A DNA stretch of 64,000 nucleotides. Source: Martelella mediterranea DSM 17316 (lineage in GTDB: Bacteria > Pseudomonadota > Alphaproteobacteria > Rhizobiales > Rhizobiaceae). The notes under the pieces are model-generated. The model ran no database searches and was not told the DNA's origin. It saw nothing but the letters and a program-made list of their open reading frames with translations. The stretch covers positions 558,001 through 622,000 of the forward strand of contig NZ_CP020330.1 of assembly GCF_002043005.1 (NCBI RefSeq), written 5' to 3'. Both the position numbers and the translations under genes were made by a program. Numbering within the stretch: position 1 is the first letter of the stretch; the number at the start of each line of letters is the position of its first letter. Shown in pieces: positions 34,463 through 42,795 of this stretch.

Positions 34463-35671
34463 TCACTCAGGCTTGGCGTCGAAGACCACGGCGGGATAGG
34501 GCCGGAACGGCTGCACCAGCTCGAAGCTGTCGCCCTTGGCCTGGATGATGCCCTCCTGGCGGGTGCCGCGGTGGTCGCCCGGCTCGAAGGTCACGCCCTT
34601 CGCGCCGCCGACATCGGCATCCTTCAGCGTCTCCAGCGCCGCGATCAGGTTTTCGCGGGTCAGTTCGTTGCCGGAGGCCAGAAGCGCCTCGAAGCCCTTG
34701 TGGAAGATCGCCGCATTGCTCCAGCCATTGAGGCCGAACACGCCAACCGGATCGTCGGGGTAGTACTTCTCGATGGACTCCCGGTAAGCGGCGATATCCG
34801 GCACATCGGAACTGACCGGCAGCAGCCAGGACGAGAAGTAGACGCCATCCAGCAGATCGCCGGCCAGCTTGAAGGTCGACGGATCAGCGGTGAAGAACGG
34901 CGCGAACCAGTCAACATCTAGCCCCTGCAGGTCAGCAGCCTTCAGCGCGGCCGCCAGATTGGCGTTGGAGCCGAACAGGATCACCGCATCCGCGCCGGAA
35001 TTGGCGACGCGGCGGATATGCGGGCTGAAGCTCGTGGTCTTCACGTCGAAGGGAATGGATTCGGCCGGCTCCAGGCCGAGGTCGGCCATATAGGTGTCGA
35101 AGCCGCGCTTCGCCGATTTGCCGAGTTCGTCGTTCTCCCAGAGAAGCGCGATCTTTTCATGACCGAGCGTCTTGATCGCATATTCGGCATTGGATGCCGC
35201 CGACCAGCCATAATCCGGCAGCAGCGGAAACACGGTCGGCTCGACGAAGAAGGCGCTGGCGCCGCCGATCGGCCCGACCACGGGCAGATCAACCTCCCGC
35301 GCATAAGGCAGAACGGCGACATTGGTTGCCGTTCCGATCGGCGCGGACAGGGCAAAGATGCCGTCGTCCTCGACCATCTGCCGGGTAACGGCGACCGAGC
35401 GCGCGGGCTCGTAGCCATCGTCCTTGGTGATGTAATTGACGGTCCAGCCGTCAATACCACCATTGTCGTTGAGGTTCTTGTAATAGGCCTCGGCGGCATG
35501 GGTCAAAGTGGCATAGAACGGCACCGGCCCCGTGACCGGCGTGAACGCGCCGATCGTGACAACCTTGTTTTCCGCATCAATACCGGGATCGGCGGCGGCC
35601 AGCGGCCCCGCGGACAACAGCACTGCGCCAATGGCAGCGGCAGAAGCCGCCCTTCTCAAACTCGAAAACAT
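34463..35671 (-). CDS. Branched-chain-amino-acid-type ABC transporter substrate-binding protein, LivK-like
   Basis: The 402-residue periplasmic protein has a signal peptide (basic n-region, hydrophobic residues 10-25, likely cleavage after AAA near 27) and a peripla_BP_6 domain starting VVTIGAFTPVTGP. It binds the substrate of the LivHMGF-type permease. It is the first gene of the minus-strand operon running to the MBL-fold gene and is transcribed from the ATGCAT-box region shared with the divergent CaiB gene. AATGCAATTT in the gap after it (near 34410) may be another weak box. Confidence 0.92.
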   Translation of the reverse strand: MFSSLRRAASAAAIGAVLLSAGPLAAADPGIDAENKVVTIGAFTPVTGPVPFYATLTHAAEAYYKNLNDNGGIDGWTVNYITKDDGYEPARSVAVTRQMVEDDGIFALSAPIGTATNVAVLPYAREVDLPVVGPIGGASAFFVEPTVFPLLPDYGWSAASNAEYAIKTLGHEKIALLWENDELGKSAKRGFDTYMADLGLEPAESIPFDVKTTSFSPHIRRVANSGADAVILFGSNANLAAALKAADLQGLDVDWFAPFFTADPSTFKLAGDLLDGVYFSSWLLPVSSDVPDIAAYRESIEKYYPDDPVGVFGLNGWSNAAIFHKGFEALLASGNELTRENLIAALETLKDADVGGAKGVTFEPGDHRGTRQEGIIQAKGDSFELVQPFRPYPAVVFDAKPE

Positions 35672-35961
35672 GCAATCTCCTCCCAGACATGTTTCGTTCC
35701 TCTATCGCGACGATAACAGTCCCTATCAGCAGGTCAACAGAAAATGCATCTTATTTTCTTTTTTCATGATTTCTACAGTCAGATATCACTCAGAATCTGA
35801 CATATCATAACCGATTAGGCGGTTCTTCGACCCTCCAATGAAGGTCGTAGAGACTACTCCGGGATAAAATAATGCATTTTAATCTTGTCAAAAAGCGCCG
35901 GACCTGACAGACATTGCGCAATTCCGCGCTTCTGACGCGCGGCGCAACGAGGGAGGATTGC
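35672..35961. promoter_or_regulatory. Divergent promoter with two ATGCAT operator boxes
   Basis: AAATGCATCTTATTTTCTT ending at 35760 matches the box at 27071-27088 in 17 of 18 bases over the shared part. A second box, ATAATGCATTTTAAT, lies around 35869-35883. They flank an AT-rich region between the binding-protein gene and the CaiB/BaiF gene. Each box sits within about 90 bp of its own gene start, suggesting control of both directions by the GntR/FCD regulator. Confidence 0.6.
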
Positions 35962-37197
35962 ATGGAAAGCGGCGTATTGACGGGCAAGAAGGTTCTGGAA
36001 CTGGGCAGCATGATCGCAGCCCCCTTCGCCACGCACATTCTTCAGCAGCTGGGCGCAACGGTGATCAAGATCGAACCGCCGGCCGGCGAAACCACCCGCA
36101 AGCTGGTGCGCGGCGGTCCGAGCGGCAGCTATCTTGCCTTCAACCGCGGCAAGAAGAGCCTGTGCCTCGACCTTCAGTCGGATCAGGGGCGCGAGGTCTT
36201 CAACCGGCTGGTGGCGGATTGCGACATCATCCTTCACAACCTTTCGCCATCCGCGGCCCGCAAGCTCGGCGCGACCTATCAGGATTGCATCAGGCTCAAT
36301 CCCGACATCATTTTCTGCCACATCAAGGGCTATGGCGAGGGCCCGCTTGCCGAAGAGGTGGCGTCGAACCCGATCGCCGAAGCGGCGACGGGCGTGATGT
36401 TTTCCAACCGCGTCGATGGTCGCCCGTCCCGGCTCGGCCCCTCCTATCACGATCAGTTCGCGGGCTGTTATGCCGTGATCGCCGTTCTCTCGGCGCTGCT
36501 GTCTGACGACCCCGCCAAGCGCAATATCGAACTCGGCCTTTACGAGACCGGGCTGCACATCGCCGCGCGCGACCTCCTCGGCGTCCAGCTCAAGTCGCAG
36601 CTTCTCGGCCGGCCGGAGACCGAACCCTCGGCGGAATTCAGCATTCCCGGCTACGGCGCATACGAGACCCGCGACGGACGATGGGTCTATCTCGTGATGC
36701 TGACCGATGACCACTGGCGCAAGTTCTGCGCCGCGGCGGGCATTGCTCCCGATCCCGCGCTTGCCGGCCTGCGCGACCGCAGACGCGAGCGTCCGCGCGT
36801 CGAAAAACTGGTGGCCGACGCGGTTGCCGCGCATGATTTCGAGGCGCTGACGGCAAAACTCGCCAGACATGGCGTCGGCTTCACCGAGATCCTGTCCACC
36901 GACAGGGTGCTGGATGCACCGCAGGCCATGGCCGGCGACAAGCTCTCGGAATTCGGCTTCGGCGACTATGATTTCACCACGCCCGATTTCCCGCTCCCGT
37001 CGCTTCTGCGCACCGAAGGCCGCGCCGACGCCCCACCTCTTCTTGGCGAGGACACGAGCGAGATCCTGAGAAAACTTGGTTACGAAGAAGACACGGTCCA
37101 AGCCATGATTGCGGCAGGTGCCGCCCTGGAAGCTAACCGGGAACAGCCCCTCTGGTCCAGGCCGAAGGCCCAGGCCGAAAAAGGCGGATCCGAATAA
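35962..37197 (+). CDS. CaiB/BaiF family CoA-transferase
   Basis: The 411-residue class III CoA-transferase has LTGKKVLELGSMIAAPFA, GATVIKIEPP, FNRGKKSLCLDLQ and PLLGEDTSEILRKLGY. Glu near residue 195 (IELGLYETG) occupies the nucleophile position. It would attach CoA to the acid brought in by the HAAT transporter. The ATG at 35962 follows GGGAGGA with good spacing. It is transcribed alone, divergent from the ABC operon, from a shared operator region. Confidence 0.88.
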   Translation: MESGVLTGKKVLELGSMIAAPFATHILQQLGATVIKIEPPAGETTRKLVRGGPSGSYLAFNRGKKSLCLDLQSDQGREVFNRLVADCDIILHNLSPSAARKLGATYQDCIRLNPDIIFCHIKGYGEGPLAEEVASNPIAEAATGVMFSNRVDGRPSRLGPSYHDQFAGCYAVIAVLSALLSDDPAKRNIELGLYETGLHIAARDLLGVQLKSQLLGRPETEPSAEFSIPGYGAYETRDGRWVYLVMLTDDHWRKFCAAAGIAPDPALAGLRDRRRERPRVEKLVADAVAAHDFEALTAKLARHGVGFTEILSTDRVLDAPQAMAGDKLSEFGFGDYDFTTPDFPLPSLLRTEGRADAPPLLGEDTSEILRKLGYEEDTVQAMIAAGAALEANREQPLWSRPKAQAEKGGSE

Positions 37198-37378
37198 ACG
37201 GGTGGCGACGCCGAGCGTAGCTCGTTTTTTTGACTTGCCCCCATCAAAGCCAGACAACGCCAGCGCCGATCGGGCCGACAATCCTCATGGCTCCTCATTC
37301 AGCATCATCCATGATGGCAACCCGACGAAGCGACGTCACACCTCGGGGAGGTCTGGCGCCTCTCAAACCGTGAACGAA

Positions 37379-37401
37379 CGCTTCGACCAATGATCGAAGC
37401 G
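37379..37401. terminator. Hairpin between convergent CaiB and RND pump genes
   Basis: CGCTTCGA (37379-37386) and TCGAAGCG (37394-37401) form a perfect 8-bp stem with a 7-base loop, 12 bp before the end of the convergent RND gene. There is no T-run on either side, so strength is uncertain. The remaining 180 bp between CaiB and this hairpin show nothing recognisable. Confidence 0.4.
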
Positions 37402-37412
37402 CTCTGTATCCG

Positions 37413-40400
37413 CTAGTCAGAACCGCACCGTCGCGTGATCGTGTTCACGGCGGAGAGAACCGCGACATAGAAGACGGCGACGAGGAAGATGCCGATGATC
37501 GCCGAGGAGGCCATGCCGCCGAGGACGCCGATGCCGATCGAGCGCTGGGCGCCCGCCCCGGCCCCGGTCGCAAGCGCCAGCGGCATGACGCCAAGCATGA
37601 AGGCGAAGGTGGTCATCAGGATCGGGCGCAGGCGCATCTTGGAGGCGCGCGTTGCCGCCTCGAGAAGCGGAACGCCCTGCTTCACCAGCGATTGGGCGAA
37701 CTCCACGATCAGGATCGCATTTCGGGCGGCAAGGCCGATCGTCGTCAACAGGCCGACCTTGAAGTAGACATCGTTGGCCTGACCGAGCAGCAGCGAGGCG
37801 ACAACCGCGCCGAGAATGCCGATCGGCACGGTCATGATCACTGCCAGCGGCACCGTCCAGCTTTCGTAAAGGGCTGCCAGCGCCAGGAACACGACCAGTG
37901 CCGAGAGCGCAAACAGCATCGGCGCCTGATTGCCCGACAACCGCTCCTGATAGGAAATGCCGGTCCATGCCGTGCCGAAGCCGCCGGGAAGCTCGGCCAC
38001 CATTTCCTCCATCGCCAGCATCGCGTCGCCGGAGGAAACGTCAAGTGCGGGGGCGCCGCTCAACTGCATGGCGCGGGTGCCGCCATAGCGGGTGAGATTG
38101 GCCGGCTCCTGATCCCAGACCTGCTCGGCAATGGCGCCGAAGGAGACCATTTCGCCGGCCGAATTGCGGGCATGCCAGAGCTCCACATCCTCGGGCTGGC
38201 TGCGGGCAAAGCCCTCGCCCTGCACGATCACCGGCCGCAGTTCGGAGCCGAGCGCGAAGTCGTTCACATCGCGGCCCGCGAAGATGACGGAAAGCATGGA
38301 ATTGACATCCGAGATCGACAGACCGAAGGCGGCTGCCTTCTGCTGGTCGATATCGAGCCGGAGCGAGGTCTTGAACGGATCGTCATTGCCGCGAAGGCTT
38401 GTAACCCGGCCATCCTGCGCAACCTCCTCGACAAGCGTATCGGCCGCGGCAGCAAGGGCTGCCTGCCCCTCGCCGGACTGGTCGACAAGATACATTTCGA
38501 AGCCGGAAGACGCTCCCATGCCGGGAATGGCCGGCGGCTGCAGGACATAGACCGTACCGGCGCGGCCCTGCGTGTAGAAATAGCCGTTGGTGCGGTTGAC
38601 CAGTTCGGCAGCGCCAAGCCCCTGCCGGTCCTCGTATTCCTTCAGCTTGATGAACACCATGGCATTGTTCTGGCCCGAGCCGCCAAAGCTGAAACCGAGC
38701 ACGGAAAAGACGGAATCCACCGTGGCAGCTTCCTGCTCGACCAGATAGCGCTCGACGTCATCCACCAGAGCCTGCGTCTGGGTCGCCGTGGAGCCCTCGG
38801 GCGTCTGCACCATAGCCAGCAGAACACCCTGATCCTCCTGCGGCAGGAAGGAGCTTGGCAGTTTTTCGTAGAGCGCCAGAACGGCCCAGCTCAATGCGAT
38901 AAGCAGCAGCACAAGACGGAAGGGCCGCTTGACAAGCTTCCCGACCACCGCTCCATAGCCGCCCGTTGCGCGGTCAAGCCCGACATTGAACCACCGGGCC
39001 GGCGCAAACCGTACTTCCGCGTGCTTGCGGGGTTTGAGCAGCGTGGCGCACATGGCCGGCGTCAGGATCAGCGCGACGCCGAGCGACAGCACCATGGCCG
39101 TGACGATCGTGATCGAGAACTGGCGATAGATGATGCCCGTGGCGCCCGCCATGAAGGCCATCGGCAGGAATACCGCGGACAGCACAAGCACGATGCCGAC
39201 CAGCGCCGAGGTAATTTCACCCATGCTCTGCTCGGTCGCCTCGACGGCGTTCTTGCCGGTCTCCTCCATCACGCGCTCGACATTCTCGACCACCACGATG
39301 GCATCGTCCACCAGAAGTCCGATCGCCAGCACCATGGCGAACATCGTCAGCGTGTTGATGGTAAAGCCGGTTGCAGCCATCACGGCGAACGTGCCCAAGA
39401 GCACGACCGGAATGGCGACCACCGGAATAAGCGTTGCCCGCCAGCTTTGCAGGAAGACGAGAATGACCAGAAACACCAGAAGAACGGCTTCTCCCAGCGT
39501 TGCATAGACCTGCCCGATCGATTTTTCGATGAAGGGCGAGGTATCGTAAGGGTAGACGACCTCCACCCCTTCCGGCAGCGCGGAGGACAGGCCGTCAATG
39601 GTCGCGCGCACGGCTGCGGCGGTATCCACCGCATTGGCGCCGGTGGCGAGGTTGACGGCAAAGCCGCTCGACGGCGCACCGTTGAACCGCGCGGACATGC
39701 CGTAGCTCTCCTGCCCGATCTCGATCCGCGCCACGTCGCCAAGGAAAACGGTCGAGCCATCGGCATCGACCCTCAGGAGAATGCTTTCGAACTCGTCAAC
39801 GGACGAAAACTGCGATTGCGACGACAGTGAGAGCGTCAGCCGCTGACCGTCCGGCGCGGGTTGGCTGCCGAGATCGCCAACGGTGACATTGGTGTTCTGT
39901 TCGGCCACGGCCGCCGTCACGTCCGCAGGCGTCACCTGGTACTGCATCATCTTCATCGGATCGAGCCAGATGCGCATGGCATAGCCTGAACCGAAGGTGT
40001 TGATCGAGCCGACGCCCGGCGTACGCTTGACCGGATCCTCAATGACCTGCGCAAGAATGTCGCCAAGCTCCGGCGTGGAGAAACGGCCATCGCGCGATGT
40101 TATGGCGCCGACAAGCAGGATCGACGAGGTGGAGCGCGCGACATTGACGCCGCTGCGCTGCACGGTGTCGGGCAGTTGCGATGAGACGAGCTGAAGCTTG
40201 TTCTGCACCTGAACCTGAGCGATATCGGGATCGACGCTGTCATCGAAGGTCAGCGTCACCTGAGCGCTGCCCGGCGATGACGAGGATGTCATGTAGAGCA
40301 GGCCTTCCAGCCCCGTCATGGCATCCTCGATCACCGTGGTGACCGAGGCCTCGACGATTTGCGCCGAAGCACCGGTATAGTTGGCGCGGATGCTGACGGT

Positions 40401-40523
40401 TGTCGGCGAGATCTGCGGGTATTGCTGGATGGGAAGCGACGACAGACCAACAACGCCGGCAAGCATCACGACAATCGCCAGCACCCAGGCGAAGACCGGG
40501 CGGTAGATGAAGAAGCGGGCCAT
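37413..40523 (-). CDS. RND multidrug efflux inner-membrane pump, HAE1 (AcrB-like) family
   Basis: The 1036-residue pump has the 12-helix, two-large-loop plan of HAE1 transporters. The first helix is RPVFAWVLAIVVMLAGV; GLLVDDAIVVVENVER carries the Asp pair of proton translocation (Asp407/408 of AcrB); and the second half has GLAARNAILIVEFA with the matching Lys/Arg-type helix and the C-terminal FMLGVMPLALATGAGAGAQ. It exports drugs or toxic organics using the proton gradient. It is 6 bp downstream of its membrane-fusion partner. No outer-membrane factor gene is adjacent, so it must borrow one encoded elsewhere. Confidence 0.94.
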   Translation of the reverse strand: MARFFIYRPVFAWVLAIVVMLAGVVGLSSLPIQQYPQISPTTVSIRANYTGASAQIVEASVTTVIEDAMTGLEGLLYMTSSSSPGSAQVTLTFDDSVDPDIAQVQVQNKLQLVSSQLPDTVQRSGVNVARSTSSILLVGAITSRDGRFSTPELGDILAQVIEDPVKRTPGVGSINTFGSGYAMRIWLDPMKMMQYQVTPADVTAAVAEQNTNVTVGDLGSQPAPDGQRLTLSLSSQSQFSSVDEFESILLRVDADGSTVFLGDVARIEIGQESYGMSARFNGAPSSGFAVNLATGANAVDTAAAVRATIDGLSSALPEGVEVVYPYDTSPFIEKSIGQVYATLGEAVLLVFLVILVFLQSWRATLIPVVAIPVVLLGTFAVMAATGFTINTLTMFAMVLAIGLLVDDAIVVVENVERVMEETGKNAVEATEQSMGEITSALVGIVLVLSAVFLPMAFMAGATGIIYRQFSITIVTAMVLSLGVALILTPAMCATLLKPRKHAEVRFAPARWFNVGLDRATGGYGAVVGKLVKRPFRLVLLLIALSWAVLALYEKLPSSFLPQEDQGVLLAMVQTPEGSTATQTQALVDDVERYLVEQEAATVDSVFSVLGFSFGGSGQNNAMVFIKLKEYEDRQGLGAAELVNRTNGYFYTQGRAGTVYVLQPPAIPGMGASSGFEMYLVDQSGEGQAALAAAADTLVEEVAQDGRVTSLRGNDDPFKTSLRLDIDQQKAAAFGLSISDVNSMLSVIFAGRDVNDFALGSELRPVIVQGEGFARSQPEDVELWHARNSAGEMVSFGAIAEQVWDQEPANLTRYGGTRAMQLSGAPALDVSSGDAMLAMEEMVAELPGGFGTAWTGISYQERLSGNQAPMLFALSALVVFLALAALYESWTVPLAVIMTVPIGILGAVVASLLLGQANDVYFKVGLLTTIGLAARNAILIVEFAQSLVKQGVPLLEAATRASKMRLRPILMTTFAFMLGVMPLALATGAGAGAQRSIGIGVLGGMASSAIIGIFLVAVFYVAVLSAVNTITRRCGSD

Positions 40524-40529
40524 TGGGCG

Positions 40530-41711
40530 TTACTCGCTCTGGGAGGGGGGCTGGGATGAACCGGCGTCGGCGGACTGCTCGCGTATTACGCCGGCAGCGT
40601 CGTATTCCACGGCAACCGGCACGACATCCATCCCGACGCGCAGATTCTGGAACCCGTCGACGATCAGTTGGTCGCCGGCCCTGACGCCCTCGACCACGAT
40701 CCACTGGTTCTGATAGGTTCCGGTCTCGACAAGCTTGCGCTGCGCGGCCTTGCCATCCTCCAGCACCCAGGCCGTCAACTGGCCGGAGCGATCGCGGGTC
40801 GCGGCCGACTGGGAAACCAGAATGGCATTCATGGTGCCGATTTCCATGCTGCCGCGTACGAACATGCCAGGCAGCAGCAGATGATCCGGATTGTCGAAGC
40901 GAAACCGCCGGTCGACGGCGCCGGTGGACATCGAAACGGTAAAGCCGGGTGACAGCAGCTCGCCCTCGAAATCATAGCTGCGCCCGTTTTCGAGCGTCAG
41001 GCTTGCGCTGAGCGTGTCGTGCACATCAAGAAGCCCGGCCTCGATGTCGTCAACAACCCGGAGGATCCGCGTCGATGGTTCGTACATATCGACATCGATG
41101 GGGTCGAGCTGGATGACGGTTGCCAGCGCATCCGCCTGCGCTGCGGAGACGAGGTCGCCGATGGAGACGGTTGCAACGCTGGCAACGCCGGCGATCGGGC
41201 TTCTCACCGTCGTCCAGCCAAGTTCCGCGCGCGCAACGTCAAGGGCCGCCTCGGCCGCCTTCAGCTGTGCCGTGGCCCGTTCAAGATCCGCCTTCCGGCT
41301 TTCCAGCTCCGCCTGCGACAGGCCCTGCCCGACCAGGCGGTCAGCGCGTTCATAGGCCAGACGCGCCTGCGACTGCGCGGCCGTCGCGGCGCTGACATCG
41401 GCTTCCGCGCTCGCGAGGGCGGCCTGGTAAGTCGTGTCATCGATCCGGAACATCGGATCGCCGGCTTCCAGCGTCGTGCCTTCCCGGTACAGGATTTCGG
41501 TGACCGTACCGCTTACGCGCGGACGTATGCCAACCCGCTGCACGGCAACAGCGCGCCCGGGCAGGGTGACGATACGCGGGACATTCTCGCGCTTCAGTTC
41601 GACCACGCCAACCTTTTTCGGTGGCATCTGCTGCTGAGCCGCGGCGGGGGCCGCGGCGACAGCACAGGCTACCAGAATGAGGGCGAGAAAGCTTGAGACC
41701 GGATTCGGCAT
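40530..41711 (-). CDS. RND efflux membrane-fusion protein (AcrA-like)
   Basis: The 393-residue periplasmic adaptor has a hydrophobic N-terminus (residues 5-25) with a lipobox-like LVAC, although no basic residues precede it. The usual MFP order follows: barrel-sandwich half RIVTLPGRAVAVQRVGIRPRV, alpha-hairpin (about residues 100-165), second lipoyl half ELGWTTVRSPIAGV and the beta-barrel domain (RRFRFDNPDHLLLPGMFVRG). It links the RND pump to an outer-membrane channel. The ATG at 41711 is chosen for the GAGGA upstream. It is divergent from its TetR regulator. Confidence 0.92.
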   Translation of the reverse strand: MPNPVSSFLALILVACAVAAAPAAAQQQMPPKKVGVVELKRENVPRIVTLPGRAVAVQRVGIRPRVSGTVTEILYREGTTLEAGDPMFRIDDTTYQAALASAEADVSAATAAQSQARLAYERADRLVGQGLSQAELESRKADLERATAQLKAAEAALDVARAELGWTTVRSPIAGVASVATVSIGDLVSAAQADALATVIQLDPIDVDMYEPSTRILRVVDDIEAGLLDVHDTLSASLTLENGRSYDFEGELLSPGFTVSMSTGAVDRRFRFDNPDHLLLPGMFVRGSMEIGTMNAILVSQSAATRDRSGQLTAWVLEDGKAAQRKLVETGTYQNQWIVVEGVRAGDQLIVDGFQNLRVGMDVVPVAVEYDAAGVIREQSADAGSSQPPSQSE

Positions 41712-41816
41712 GATGTCCTCGACATTGAACGACTGGTGAAAATGATGTTGATCTGTGAGAAGGAAAAGATCACAGTTGCACACTATGCAAAACATGCACT
41801 AAGGGCAATAAAGATA
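41712..41816. promoter_or_regulatory. Divergent promoter of RND operon and TetR gene with a candidate operator
   Basis: TTGCACACTATGCAA (41776-41790) has 5-bp perfect arms around a 5-base spacer; a further TGCACT lies at 41795-41800. This matches the kind of dyad bound by AcrR/TtgR-type TetR regulators between an efflux operon and its regulator. Confidence 0.5.
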
Positions 41817-42413
41817 ATGTCGACGCCGAGCCAATCAAGCCTGCGTGATCGCCGACGCCTTCAGACCTTGCGGGACATCCAGCTCGCAACGCTCAGGTTG
41901 ATCAGCAGGCACGGCCTCGATCAGGTCTCCACCGAGATGATCGCGGATGAGGCCGGCATCAGCAGGCGAACCTTCTTCAACTATTACGCCAACAAGGAAG
42001 CGGCCGCGCTCGGACCGCCGCTGGAAATGGACAAGGAAAGCGCAGAACGGTTTTCCGCATCGAACGGCCCGCTTGTGGAAGACCTCGCATGGCTTCTAAG
42101 CGATCTCATCGGCATCAACGACACCAACAGGGTGCGCATCCGGGCAATCAGCGACGCGGCAGAGCGGCACCCGGCGCTCAGGCGGGCATTTCTCGCCTCG
42201 CGGGAGCAGATCACACGGCAGATCGCGGACCTGCTCGAAGCCCGCCTCGGCCCCGACTCGGCTTTTCTGGCGCAGGTTCTGGCCGAACTCTCCGCCCGCA
42301 TCGAGGCGCACGCCTTCAGTGTCTGGTCGCACGACGAGGCCATGAGCCTGGACGATGTGGTCGACTATGTTGCGACCGAGATGCGCAGGCTTGGCGCTGC
42401 ACTACGCTCCTGA
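41817..42413 (+). CDS. TetR/AcrR family regulator of the RND pump
   Basis: The 198-residue protein has a TetR helix-turn-helix at about residues 15-60 (TEMIADEAGISRRTFFNYY, then ANKEAA) and a helical C-terminal domain. The variant FFNYYxNKE is typical of regulators next to RND pumps. The start at 41817 gives normal TetR length; longer readings begin inside the divergent promoter. It probably represses both itself and the membrane-fusion/pump genes. Confidence 0.87.
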   Translation: MSTPSQSSLRDRRRLQTLRDIQLATLRLISRHGLDQVSTEMIADEAGISRRTFFNYYANKEAAALGPPLEMDKESAERFSASNGPLVEDLAWLLSDLIGINDTNRVRIRAISDAAERHPALRRAFLASREQITRQIADLLEARLGPDSAFLAQVLAELSARIEAHAFSVWSHDEAMSLDDVVDYVATEMRRLGAALRS

Positions 42414-42795
42414 ATTGGGTTGGGCGGATTGTGTTCCCGCCCGCCCTTTCCGGGTTCGGACATTGCCGACGTTCGCGGCGGATCATGCCCGTCCGCAAGC
42501 GCCCTTCCGTCTACAGCTATTGACAAATCGCTGCCATCCGGGCCGGACGGTTTGCCACACGCCGCGCCGGTGCGGAACCGAAAACGCCGGAAAAGTCCGT
42601 GAAAGCGAAGAAAAACACGCGGTTTTCTGCTCGGACCGTGAGATTTTTAGGCTTTCGTCATTATTGTTCACTTTACTCCTAATTTGTTGACATTTGTAAT
42701 TTTGTTCCTTACCCATTGACGGGCTGTTTTGTATTTGGGACCGCGATGGCGGGAGGAGCCGGCGCGGTGATCAACAATCAGAAAGGGAGGAAAAA
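42414..42795. promoter_or_regulatory. Promoter region of the ABC importer operon with a candidate GntR box
   Basis: The 382-bp gap has an AT-rich second half. TTGTTGACATTTGTAA at 42684-42699 matches the TTGTCAATATTTGTAA box at 51090-51105 in 13 of 16 positions. It also contains TTGACA, so it may overlap a -35 element. GGGAGGAAAAA precedes the binding-protein start. No gene-like sequence was seen in the first 200 bp. Confidence 0.45.

Noticed and set aside
37692..39830. A 712-codon open frame on the plus strand inside the RND pump
   Set aside because: It mirrors the pump gene on the opposite strand, with no domain and no ribosome site; a codon-bias artefact.
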